From assembly GCA_029240715.1 (NCBI GenBank), contig JARDZR010000002.1:1-49897 (forward strand): a stretch of 49,897 bases of DNA, in the 5' to 3' direction. Both the position numbers and the translations under genes were made by a program. This document shows, in pieces, positions 40,534 to 48,867 of the stretch (the stretch's first letter is position 1; every line of letters begins with the position of its first letter). The notes beneath the pieces were generated by a model. That model searched no databases. It saw only the letters and a list, made by a program, of their open reading frames with translations, and was not told the origin of the DNA. Source of the stretch: Gammaproteobacteria bacterium. Its GTDB lineage: Bacteria; Pseudomonadota; Gammaproteobacteria; Francisellales; CACEW01.

Positions 40534-41339
40534 GATTTATGGCCTATGGCAAAACACCAAGTCCAAGCACGAAAAGCATCTTCTTGTTTTGCATAATCAA
40601 TTAAAGCTTGTTGGATCTGCTTAATCTCTTCTTGATTAACCCAGCCTTCATCTAGGGCCAGTTTTACAAAAGGCGCGTCTTCCCATTGTTTGGCAATATA
40701 ATGCGAGACTTCAGTAATGGAGCCTGCATCACCACAAACTTCGCATGAAGCGCCTGCTTCCACTTTGGCAAATTGAGCAGAATTAAACAGCCCGCGAAGC
40801 TTGCCACCGATAAAATAGTCTCCCCCCATTTTATCAATCGCTTGCTTTCTGATTTGATATTCTTTAACAAGAAGAGGGGACTCAGGGTGAATAAGATTGG
40901 CCCTCCAATCCATTTCCCTAACCGCAACAATCCCGCCCGGCTTAGCCACTCGCATCATTTCTTTAATTGCATCAAGCGGGGAGTTTAATTGACATAAAAC
41001 GGCATGCGCGTGCACGATATCAAAACTATTATCAGGAAAAGGGATATGCATAATCGAGCCCTGTTTGAACTCGACATTGCTTATGCCTTGTTCTTTGGCA
41101 GCATTTTTGCAAAATTCGATTTGTGAATGCTCAAGATCGATACCGCTGACTGCGCCTGCATAGGCATAACGAGCAAAATCAAGTGTAATACTGCCAGGGC
41201 CGCAGCCGCAGTCAAGAATGGTGGAAGAGGGCTTTAAATAGGGAATTAAATGCTGGGCTTGCTGCTGGACTGTTCTTTTTGTGAACAAAGAAACAACATG
41301 CTTTCCGTATCCTACTGAATAAGATGAAGTATTACCCAT
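40530..41339 (-). CDS. SAM-dependent methyltransferase in the NRPS operon
   Basis: This 269-residue class I methyltransferase has the SAM motif ILDCGCGPGS (41-50), the acidic residue in SGIDLEHSQIE, and the DIVHAHAVL and PGGIVAVRE segments. It resembles UbiE-like small-molecule methyltransferases. It is the first gene of the operon, with AAGGGAC ahead of the ATG and a near-consensus promoter upstream. Methylation of the dipeptide product or a precursor is inferred from the operon; the acceptor atom is unknown. Confidence 0.9.
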   Translation of the reverse strand: MGNTSSYSVGYGKHVVSLFTKRTVQQQAQHLIPYLKPSSTILDCGCGPGSITLDFARYAYAGAVSGIDLEHSQIEFCKNAAKEQGISNVEFKQGSIMHIPFPDNSFDIVHAHAVLCQLNSPLDAIKEMMRVAKPGGIVAVREMDWRANLIHPESPLLVKEYQIRKQAIDKMGGDYFIGGKLRGLFNSAQFAKVEAGASCEVCGDAGSITEVSHYIAKQWEDAPFVKLALDEGWVNQEEIKQIQQALIDYAKQEDAFRAWTWCFAIGHKS

Positions 41340-41381
41340 AAAGTCCCTTTTTCATTATTTTTATATAATAATCATATATTA

Positions 41382-41410
41382 AATATAGACAGGCATATTA
41401 TTTTTGTCAA
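41382..41410 (-). promoter_or_regulatory. Sigma70 promoter of the NRPS operon
   Basis: On the minus strand TTGACA (41410-41405) and TATATT (41387-41382) are separated by exactly 17 bases, about 40 bases ahead of the methyltransferase ATG. This is the best promoter match I saw in the window. The operon looks constitutively well served unless a repressor acts; the surrounding 40 bases are very AT-rich. Confidence 0.7.
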
Positions 41411-41438
41411 AGCATATGGCAAAGTCCTGGCTATAAAA

Positions 41439-41469
41439 AAACCGCCAAATAAAAATCAATTGGCGGTTT
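41439..41469 (-). terminator. Rho-independent terminator of the aspartic protease-like gene
   Basis: AAACCGCCAA and TTGGCGGTTT form a 10-bp stem with an 11-base loop; on the minus strand it is followed by a run of T. It lies just after the stop codon at 41487 and isolates the NRPS operon from the gene upstream. Confidence 0.85.
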
Positions 41470-41486
41470 AAGAAAACGATCTAACT

Positions 41487-42506
41487 TTAGTGTTGCTTAA
41501 ATCCTAATTGGCCATCTTGGAAGTTAAACATCACATCATAGGCCAAGAAGAAGCTAATCCCTGTATTCACTTCCTCACCCTTGTTGCCTTTTGGAGCCGC
41601 GACTACAACGGTATTCACTCCGCGGTCTTTGCCTGTAGTAAAGCTCCAGTTAAATCCACCTGGCAATGTAGCTGTAAACTGCTGGCGAACACGGACCATC
41701 TTATTATTTGTTGTAGCAAGGTTTTCAGTGTTATTGGTCCAAACGTTTACAACAGCATCCCCACCTGTATCAAAAGCAGTACGAACGGTTTCTGAGAAAT
41801 TACCAATAGTATAATTGACCATCAGGCCTTTATCGTCAAATACAGGCTTGCCATCCGGATAAGTGCCTACTTGATTGAGCTGTACTGTATTAAAGCCAGC
41901 CGTGTTGTCTTGGGTCAAGCCCAATACCAATTGACCGCTACCGTCTTTATTTAGGCCTTGAACAATATATCCAGTCCCTAAATTACCCGGCATTGCTCTA
42001 AACGGAGTATACAAGCCCGTGCTTGCTTCAACGGCCATGCCAGCGCCGAGTTCCCCATAGAACCGGCCTAAAACAGGGGAGGGATTATTAGGATCGCTTG
42101 GTGCATTACAGTTAGGCTTGGTCTTCATGCAGTAGACTTTTTGGATAACAAGCACTGGAATTGGCTGGGTGCTTATTCCGCCAATAGTAACGGGCGCATA
42201 AGCGATAGTTCCTTCATAAACAAGGCCGCTAGTATAAGCGCTTTTAGCATGCTTATTAGTATAGGTTAGGTTCATATTACCAACTTGGCTGGCAAAAATA
42301 TGCAAACCTTCTCCACCTGTGTCAAAAGTTAATAAAGTAGGCGGGCCGCCAGCAACAGAAACCGTAATGCCAATCTTATAGTTATTGCCACTAACATGGA
42401 TAACTTGCAAAGGAACGGTCGTGGTGGCAGGGGCATTGTCTGCAACTGCGGGTAAAGCAAATGCAGAGCATAGGGCTAATGCAACAGAACAAAAAATTTT
42501 ATTCAC
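41487..42506 (-). CDS. Secreted pepsin-like aspartic protease homologue
   Basis: The 339-residue protein has a signal peptide (to about ALPAVADNA) and two DTG motifs in a bilobal layout: FDTGGEG (Asp62) and FDTGGDA (Asp246). Between them a flap-like segment YTSGLVYEGTIAYAPVTIGG closely recalls the pepsin flap. A Cys pair (VYCMKTKPNC) may form a disulfide. Two lobes each giving one Asp is the hallmark of family A1 proteases, which are rare in bacteria. DUF3443-type proteins share part of this pattern and are an alternative. I chose the GTG at 42506 because GGAG lies 6 bases upstream. It has its own terminator. Confidence 0.7.
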   Translation of the reverse strand: MNKIFCSVALALCSAFALPAVADNAPATTTVPLQVIHVSGNNYKIGITVSVAGGPPTLLTFDTGGEGLHIFASQVGNMNLTYTNKHAKSAYTSGLVYEGTIAYAPVTIGGISTQPIPVLVIQKVYCMKTKPNCNAPSDPNNPSPVLGRFYGELGAGMAVEASTGLYTPFRAMPGNLGTGYIVQGLNKDGSGQLVLGLTQDNTAGFNTVQLNQVGTYPDGKPVFDDKGLMVNYTIGNFSETVRTAFDTGGDAVVNVWTNNTENLATTNNKMVRVRQQFTATLPGGFNWSFTTGKDRGVNTVVVAAPKGNKGEEVNTGISFFLAYDVMFNFQDGQLGFKQH

Positions 42507-42614
42507 GGTAGGCTCCAAACAGTTATGTCCAATTAACTTACTATATTAGGGATTGTGAAGTCTAGAGCAGTTTAGCTAATATGATTAAATTATTATCAAC
42601 CATAAGGCAAGCCC

Positions 42615-43484
42615 ATGCAGCTTAAGAATTCTCTGCTTATGTTATTTATCAAGGTCATTGTCTTTTATTATCTGGCAATGGACATAGGGGAACAGCTATT
42701 CAGATACATCAGCTATTTGAGTCTAAATTGGCTCTCAGCCTTGCAGCCGAATTGGCAACCTGTTATTCAAAATATTCTTGAATTAGATTATGGACGCTTT
42801 GTCGGAAGAATAGGGGCTTTCATTGGCACAATATTAGTATTTAGCATATATAGCTGGTTAGTTGATGGCATAAAGCTTAAAAATTCTTTGCTCTGGTCTG
42901 TTAAGGAGAAATTCAGCTACTTTATAAAAGGAAGTGCCTTAGGATCGACCATGGTGTTAATAATGATAGCCCTGGTTTTGGTCACTGGCGCCATTCACTT
43001 AAGCCCGCAAACTTACTGGTCAAGCTATCTTTTGCCCGTTATATTACTTTATATAATAAGCATGCTTCTTACAGCCGCCTCAGAAGAGCTGATCTTTAGA
43101 GGTTATATTCTGGATAACCTGCTTAAAAAGCTTAATCCACATTTAGCGGTCATGCTCACAGCTTTGCCATTTGGTTTGCTGCACTTATATTTTACCGGAA
43201 GCTTTTTATATGCGATTCAAGCCACGCTGTTTGGAATCGTAGCAGGCTATGCTTACGTTTGGAGTAGAAATCTATATTTCTGCATCGGCATGCATTTTGC
43301 CTGGAACTGTATTGAATCCATCGTATTTTCTCAAGACTTATTTATGCTCAAGGTTAATAACGTCTTGTTAGCTGGTGCCAAGAATATCACGCCTGATCGA
43401 GAAGGCTTACTCAGCTTACCGGGACTCATGATTGGCTTTGCTGTTTTATATACCTGCAGAAGAATGTTGCAACCCAATCGCTAA
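42615..43484 (+). CDS. CPBP family intramembrane metalloprotease
   Basis: This 289-residue membrane protein has about eight hydrophobic helices and the CPBP/Abi motifs: EELIFRG (Glu157, Glu158, Arg162), LLH (His190) and HFAWN (His227, Asn231). Family members include CAAX-protease-like and bacteriocin-immunity proteins; the target cannot be read here. AAGGCAAG lies ahead of the ATG. It is divergent from the aspartic protease homologue. Confidence 0.88.
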   Translation: MQLKNSLLMLFIKVIVFYYLAMDIGEQLFRYISYLSLNWLSALQPNWQPVIQNILELDYGRFVGRIGAFIGTILVFSIYSWLVDGIKLKNSLLWSVKEKFSYFIKGSALGSTMVLIMIALVLVTGAIHLSPQTYWSSYLLPVILLYIISMLLTAASEELIFRGYILDNLLKKLNPHLAVMLTALPFGLLHLYFTGSFLYAIQATLFGIVAGYAYVWSRNLYFCIGMHFAWNCIESIVFSQDLFMLKVNNVLLAGAKNITPDREGLLSLPGLMIGFAVLYTCRRMLQPNR

Positions 43485-43581
43485 GCTGCTGCCATTTTTT
43501 AACTTGCTTCTTATACACGTATTGAGCAGGCCAATTATAAGGAATAAACTTAAAGTTCTATCCTAACAAGAGGGCTTAGAT

Positions 43582-43662
43582 ATGAAATACATCATAGCTT
43601 GGATTTTAGGCGTGCCTATTACGATCCTGGTGATAATTTGGTTAATTGTACATGTGTTTTGA
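43582..43662 (+). CDS. 26-aa single-helix membrane peptide
   Basis: An ATG with AGAGGG 8 bases upstream opens a 26-codon frame, almost entirely hydrophobic (MKYIIAWILGVP at the start, LIVHVF at the end). It reads as one membrane helix. Small membrane peptides include type I toxins and complex accessory subunits; nothing here tells which. It is short, so confidence rests on the ribosome-binding site and composition. Confidence 0.45.
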   Translation: MKYIIAWILGVPITILVIIWLIVHVF

Positions 43663-43851
43663 TTGGCAATGAGAACAATATCTGACTGACGCCTAATGCT
43701 TTTGTTACTTTATGTAAAAGTTTTAAGGCTCAGGTTTTTACCGCCTCTACAGGTTTTCCCTTCTTTTTACGCAAGATATAAAGCGCTAAGGGGCTGCAAT
43801 TTCTTTTACAGCTGCTATCCTTAGAAAATCATATTAAGAAGGAGCATTTCT

Positions 43852-44229
43852 ATGCCATTGATTCAAATTTCTTTAGTCGAAGGCAAGTCACCACAATATA
43901 TTAAGGCCATTGCTGACGGCATTCATGAGGCTTTACTGACTGCCTGGGGCATTCCAGAACTAGATCGTTTTCAAACCATTACCGAGTTTAAAAAAGAGCA
44001 TTTCATCATTAATAAACAAATGTGGGACGTTAATCGCTCTGAAGATGTGGTTGTAATTTACATCACGTCTATTAAACGTTCCCAAGAAATGAAATTGGCC
44101 TTATATAAAGAACTGGTGAAGGTTTTAGGAAACAATCCTAAAATACGCAAAGAAGACGTATTTGTGACAATTGTTCAGAACGATCCTGAGAACTGGTCGT
44201 TTGGAAACGGAATAGCGTTCCAGCTTTAG
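43852..44229 (+). CDS. Tautomerase-superfamily protein
   Basis: This 125-residue protein begins PLIQISLVEG, so Pro2 becomes the N-terminal catalytic proline after Met removal. Two short halves (to about 62 and from 63) fit a fused 4-oxalocrotonate tautomerase-like fold. AAGGAG lies ahead of the ATG. The substrate is unknown; neighbours give no pathway. Confidence 0.85.
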   Translation: MPLIQISLVEGKSPQYIKAIADGIHEALLTAWGIPELDRFQTITEFKKEHFIINKQMWDVNRSEDVVVIYITSIKRSQEMKLALYKELVKVLGNNPKIRKEDVFVTIVQNDPENWSFGNGIAFQL

Positions 44230-44261
44230 AATGAAAGCTTAGCGCCTGCTTTAAAAGCTGG

Positions 44262-44615
44262 TTACTCTACTACTTTTTTAACATAGCATGACTTTAACTT
44301 CATAGGCCCAATGCCAGGAACTTTACAATCAATATCATGGTCACCCTCAACTAATCGTATATTTTTAACCTTGGTTCCCACTTTAACCACCAGAGAACTT
44401 CCTTTCACTTTTAGGTCTTTTATTACTGTAATATCATCACCATCAGCAAGAATAGCTCCATTGCTATCTTTAACTACTTTTTCCTGATTAGACTGGCTCT
44501 CAGTTGCCGCTTCTTTTGACCACTCATGAGCACACTCAGGACAAACTAAAAGCAGGCCGTCTTGATAGGTATATTCTGAGTTACATTTTGGGCAGGCCGG
44601 TAACATTTTATCCAC
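44262..44615 (-). CDS. yjdM: YjdM/PhnA zinc-ribbon protein
   Basis: The 117 residues have a zinc ribbon (CPKCNSEY and CPECAHEW) followed by the conserved domain with [17 protein letters not shown] and [14 protein letters not shown]. They match E. coli YjdM (formerly PhnA) closely. Despite the old name, a role in phosphonate breakdown is not established. The start is GTG with AAGGA 10 bases upstream; an ATG three codons later is also possible. Confidence 0.93.
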   Translation of the reverse strand: MDKMLPACPKCNSEYTYQDGLLLVCPECAHEWSKEAATESQSNQEKVVKDSNGAILADGDDITVIKDLKVKGSSLVVKVGTKVKNIRLVEGDHDIDCKVPGIGPMKLKSCYVKKVVE

Positions 44616-44792
44616 TTTTAATTATTCCTTCTTAATCTTATAGATAGCCGCATAATTTAATATATTAACAATTTATTGTACAACTGATCTTTAATGCTAT
44701 ATCTACCACAGCATTGGGTTCAAACATATCAATCATGCATTATTAGATTAAAAATTATCTTTTATCAGGCAATACTCTCAATAGGAATTTTT

Positions 44793-45665
44793 CTAGTGCC
44801 CGCCCTTAATCAAGGTATAAACTGCATCCACCACAAGATTAGGCTGGAACTTCTGAATATAATGGTCGCTACCGTAAGCATAGATATGCATCGAATTCGG
44901 CGATAATTTTGCCAACTGATTTTGATAACCTTCCCATAAATATTGATCTTTTTTTTCTGTCATGGTAACTGATTGCCCAGTTTCTGAAATCATATGAAAA
45001 ATGGCACTAGGATTCATTGAGCCGTGATAGGATGCTGTAAGAACAATAATTGGGATATGCGGAAAAGGTGGTGCTTGTTTCACCTGGGCTTGAGACGTCT
45101 TAAATCCTAAGGCCTCGCAATAGGCCGGATCAGTTTTCGGAGGCAGGCTTCCACTAAAAGCCTGGTTAGGGCTTGCTGCATCTATAAACACAGCCCCTGA
45201 TACTTCTTTGGGGTAGAGCCTCGCAAACATTTGAATATAAAGCCCGCCATCCGAGTGCCCTACTAAAATATAAGGTGGCACCAATTTTTCAGCGTGAAGT
45301 AATGCATGCAGATTTTCGGCAATTTGTTTTGCAGTCACAAGACTATTTGCATCAGGTTGGCTCTGACTATACCCTAAATTGACACGATCATAAGTCACCG
45401 CACGAGCAAACTGAGCAACCAAGGGAACAACTTGATTCCAAGTATCTCCTGTATTTCCTCTTCCTGATTCAAATACAACTACAGGGCCTGTATTTCCCTG
45501 CACATTCACAAACAATTGATATGCTCCGACATCGACACATTGGCCTATTGATTTAGGCACATTTGGACATTTGGGGTCTGCTAGCAAAGTTTTAGTGAGA
45601 CTGGCTAATAAAACAAAACATAGTAATCGTACCCAAAATTTTGACATCAGCTGTTTTCTCTTCAT
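44793..45665 (-). CDS. Secreted alpha/beta hydrolase
   Basis: The 290-residue protein has a signal peptide (residues ~8-29) and an alpha/beta hydrolase fold. The nucleophile elbow is GHSDGG (Ser138) and the catalytic His is 268 in GSDHY. VTYDRVNLGYS is the usual oxyanion-side segment. Lipase, esterase or peptidase activity is possible. Its start is uncertain, as no good ribosome-binding site precedes either Met1 or Met7. Confidence 0.85.
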   Translation of the reverse strand: MKRKQLMSKFWVRLLCFVLLASLTKTLLADPKCPNVPKSIGQCVDVGAYQLFVNVQGNTGPVVVFESGRGNTGDTWNQVVPLVAQFARAVTYDRVNLGYSQSQPDANSLVTAKQIAENLHALLHAEKLVPPYILVGHSDGGLYIQMFARLYPKEVSGAVFIDAASPNQAFSGSLPPKTDPAYCEALGFKTSQAQVKQAPPFPHIPIIVLTASYHGSMNPSAIFHMISETGQSVTMTEKKDQYLWEGYQNQLAKLSPNSMHIYAYGSDHYIQKFQPNLVVDAVYTLIKGGH

Positions 45666-45894
45666 TTGGTAATTTTGTAGGTTAGTAAAATTTGATCATT
45701 TATGCAAAAGCTTAAACTATAAATGCTGCATAAAACTATCCTACTCTTTGATTTTGTTGGCTTTGATACAAAGCAACATTTTCCGAAATTACCAAGAATG
45801 CGAAGTCATGATGCGCAGATAAACTAATGCTTTTAAATGTGGGACAATGTACTTACAAGTGATTTTACATAGGAAATATCCCGGAGAATAAAAA

Positions 45895-46958
45895 GTGAAG
45901 GTCAGTCTAAAAAAGATCGGTTTATTTTTAATTCTGTTAGGCTTTATTGCCAATGTAAGCATAGCCGGGCAAAATCCAGTTGCTACTAATACAGCCTTTT
46001 CTAAACGCTATATTCCCGTGATGAAGCGGGAAGTAGCATTTGTCGGTTTAGGTACACTAGAAATAGGCCGTGATTGGGGCGTCGGTACACAGGCTCAAAG
46101 GTCTCACCCATCTGATACCATAGCGCAACAGACTTTAAAAACGTGTGGGAGAATATCTACTTAGCTCAGGTAATCGAAATCAGATTTTATTAGAAAGTAA
46201 AGTCGGTGAAAGCTCATTATTAGCAAAGGACAACCGCTGTAAAGTAACGAGCTATGATAAGGCTTATTGTAACGACCCTGCTTCAACTTACGATTTTAGC
46301 GCTTCTGCTGTGAATAAAGATATCAACACTAGTCTACAAGAACTCCACACTTCATATTTAGATATCGTTTTTATTCATCTCGGCCCTGCTCCTGAGAAAG
46401 TATTAGGTAATGGGGAAACTGTTGCTGAGCTAAATTCACTATATCGGAGTTTCAATTGATGATCCCAAATTAGCTATACACTGTATAGAATCTGGAGATT
46501 TCGATGCTGTTGAACTGGAATATAACTTGCTCAATCAGTCTAATGCTAAAGCCATCGAACTTGCTCATCAAAAAGGAATGGCTGTCATCGTACGCGGAGG
46601 ACTTGGAACAGGCTTACTCACACCGAAAGTAGCCCCTTTTTTAAATGATCCAGATCTCCCCTATCGCAATCAAATTAAAGCCCTACTTAATCTAACCCAC
46701 GGTAGTTATCAGCAATTAATGGCTTTAGAATTAGCCTTTTTATATAGCAATCCGAATATAAGCTCAGTTATTATTGGAGCAGCGAATCCGACAGAATTAG
46801 AAGAAGATGTTCAACTTCTTAATACTTTTAATAATCCTGAACTAGTTCAGCAAGCTGCAACTCTCATGCAAAAATATCCAAGCGGCCCCTTTACCGATTC
46901 AGTGGATGCCTATTTTGCTAAAAAATTAAATAATCAACAAAGCGTTGCGCAAAATTGA
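45895..46958 (+). pseudogene. Aldo/keto reductase pseudogene, secreted type
   Basis: Three frames together encode one aldo/keto reductase with a signal peptide. Frame one (45895-46164) gives the signal peptide and VAFVGLGTLEIGRDWG. Frame two (about 46145-46459) gives NRNQILLESKVGES and LDIVFIHL. Frame three (about 46440-46958) gives YIGVSIDDPKLA, VELEYNLLNQ and SSVIIGAANPTELEEDV. The joins near 46145 and 46440 are frameshifts, and the first also seems to have lost the segment with the catalytic Asp and Tyr. It cannot make an active enzyme unless the sequence is in error. Confidence 0.85.
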
Positions 46959-47059
46959 AATCAGAATGCTTTCATTTGGGTTTCGTCTTATTATCAATAA
47001 TAGCTCGCGCTATGCGAGCTTTATCCAAGACAATGCCACGCTTATTGAGGTGATAGGTA

Positions 47060-47224
47060 ATGGTGAAAAAGAAAATACACATCAAACGGGTTTATGATCC
47101 CCCGTTAAAATCAGATGGATTTAGACTATTAGTTGATAGGCTATGGCCCCGTGGCATTAAAGATACGCAATATAATAATGCGCAGGCCCTACAAATATTT
47201 TTTAAGACCTGGGCAGAGCCTTAA
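47060..47224 (+). pseudogene. DUF488 family fragment
   Basis: The 54 codons encode [10 protein letters not shown] and [14 protein letters not shown], the N-terminal signature of DUF488 (YeaO-like) proteins of about 115-120 residues. After this the frame changes to unrelated sequence and stops, so the gene is cut to less than half. AGGTGATAGG lies ahead of the ATG. Confidence 0.75.
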
Positions 47225-47277
47225 AATCTTTAACATTTGCACAGCGGATAGGGTTTTTAAATCCTTTCTTTCTAAGC

Positions 47278-48369
47278 TCAAAGGCGGTATTGATGAACAA
47301 GAATAGGCTCAATATAGGCAATAGCAAATATCCCATTCTCGGAATCAGTCATAATGACTATACCCTGCCCAGTATTAGGAAATATTGTCATAGTATTATA
47401 GTAGCCTAAGTTATGGCCAGTTTTAGTAAAGTTCAAATCTTTACCTGATCCATTTACAACAACACCAAAACCAAAAGGAGAATTAGGCTGACGCTTGAGC
47501 ATTTGTTTTGCGAGTTTTTGACTGACTAACCCCCCTTTTCCTAAATAGGCATCATTAACATTAATGGCAAATTTTGCTAAGTCAGAAGGTGTTGACCATA
47601 AACCACCAGCAGCAGAAATTGCGTAATTATTCCAGCCCCCAGGAATCATTGATCCGTCGGCTAGAAAAGCAGGAATCGCTTTAGACTTTAACTGACCACT
47701 TAACGGAAAATCAAAAGTGCTATCATCCATTCCAATGGGATTTAAAACATTTTTTGTCGCAACTGCTGCAAATGATTGCCCTGATACATCTGTAATAAGT
47801 TGCTCAAGTACTTCATAGCTGCCGCCGGAATAAAAGAATCTTGACCCTGGTTGGTAAAAAACTTGTGTGGCAGGGGTGTTTGCAGGGGGCTCTCCATTTA
47901 GGATTTGATTTAGCGTGGGTAATGCCTCTCCCTGAGAGTGCCCCGGGTAGCCACCGACAGATAATCCAGATGTCATGCTTAGTATCTGTCTTAATGTTAC
48001 AGGATGATTAAGGGTGTATTGGTTATTAGTAATATACCAAGATTTAAGTTCGTCATTGACGGGCGTATCTAAATTAAGCTTTCTATTCTGAACCAAAATT
48101 AAAGCGGTATAGGCACTAATTGATTTAGTAATAGAAGCTGCCTGAAACATAGAATGAGTGTTTACTATGATTGAAGGATCAGCTGATACAGTCTGCACTG
48201 CAACAATCTTATTATGCTTTATAATTGCATACCCCACCACTGGCACATTATAAGCTTGCATAATATAAGTTAGCGCTTGGTCAATTGATGCTGTTGAATC
48301 AGCATAGCTAATTTGGATTCCAAAGATCATACTGGCTATTGAAAGCCCAAACAGCCTTAAACAGTTCAT
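47278..48369 (-). CDS. Secreted beta-lactamase-family serine hydrolase
   Basis: The 363-residue protein has a signal peptide (to about ISYA) and the class C/PBP-like motifs SITK (Ser79, Lys82), YSG (Tyr180) and KTGHN near the C-terminus. The KTG triad is intact, unlike in the 28947-30122 homologue, though the KTGHNLG form is common in D-Ala-D-Ala peptidase and esterase members. GGGAG lies 8 bases before the ATG at 48369; a longer start upstream has none. Its substrate is unknown. Confidence 0.88.
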   Translation of the reverse strand: MNCLRLFGLSIASMIFGIQISYADSTASIDQALTYIMQAYNVPVVGYAIIKHNKIVAVQTVSADPSIIVNTHSMFQAASITKSISAYTALILVQNRKLNLDTPVNDELKSWYITNNQYTLNHPVTLRQILSMTSGLSVGGYPGHSQGEALPTLNQILNGEPPANTPATQVFYQPGSRFFYSGGSYEVLEQLITDVSGQSFAAVATKNVLNPIGMDDSTFDFPLSGQLKSKAIPAFLADGSMIPGGWNNYAISAAGGLWSTPSDLAKFAINVNDAYLGKGGLVSQKLAKQMLKRQPNSPFGFGVVVNGSGKDLNFTKTGHNLGYYNTMTIFPNTGQGIVIMTDSENGIFAIAYIEPILVHQYRL

Positions 48370-48420
48370 AAGTAATTCTCCCAAAAGGTATACTTATAGA
48401 GTATAGATGCTCGTTGACAT

Positions 48421-48467
48421 AGGGCAATAAGGTGTTGCGCAGCACCTTTCAAATGAAAAGCTGCCCT
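48421..48467. other. Nested hairpin element upstream of the beta-lactamase-like gene
   Basis: AGGGCA (48421-48426) pairs with TGCCCT (48462-48467), enclosing the hairpin AAGGTGTTGC/GCAGCACCTT (48429-48448, one mismatch) and a weak TTTC/GAAA stem. On the plus strand it is followed by T-rich sequence. It may be a terminator remnant or a small palindromic repeat. Confidence 0.4.
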
Positions 48468-48546
48468 ACTTTTTGTTTTGTTATACCTTGTTGTTATATT
48501 TGAGATATATTAGCCATAGAAATTTATGAACTGGAGGTTTTGATAA

Positions 48547-48786
48547 ATGAGAATTAAAGGCTTTGGTGGCATTTTTTGGAGAACTCGTGATATAGACGCA
48601 TTAAAACAATGGTACAATGAAACATTGCTAATTTCTCTACAAGAATGGAATGGAACAGTTATTAAACCAGATTCAGATAACGAAACAATATTTTCTTTAT
48701 TTAAACACGAGAGTGAGTATTTTCCGAAAGAACAAAAAGAAATAGGACAAAAAGCACAAAGAATCTGCTATGGAATGGCGCTATAA
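48547..48786 (+). pseudogene. Glyoxalase/VOC family protein, truncated
   Basis: The 79 codons give the N-terminal beta-alpha-beta half of a glyoxalase/bleomycin-resistance (VOC) protein: FGGIFWRTRDIDALKQWYNE, then SLFKHESEYFPK. The second half, which completes the metal site, is missing; the frame ends after a Lys/Gln-rich stretch. GGAGG lies upstream of the ATG. It is probably a decayed gene. Confidence 0.7.
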
Positions 48787-48867
48787 ACTGCTAGATGCGA
48801 CTATGCATATTATATTAAATTGCTTAAAATGCCTCTCCTTCAAGTATATAAAGGCGCATTTACCGCA

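Noticed and set aside
44694-44906. Plus-strand frame of 70 codons
   Set aside because: It overlaps the end of the alpha/beta hydrolase gene, lacks a ribosome-binding site and has no recognisable motif.
45700-45733. TTATGCA/TGCATAA inverted repeat as an operator
   Set aside because: Seven-base arms with a 20-base gap in AT-rich DNA are expected by chance, and no regulator gene is adjacent.
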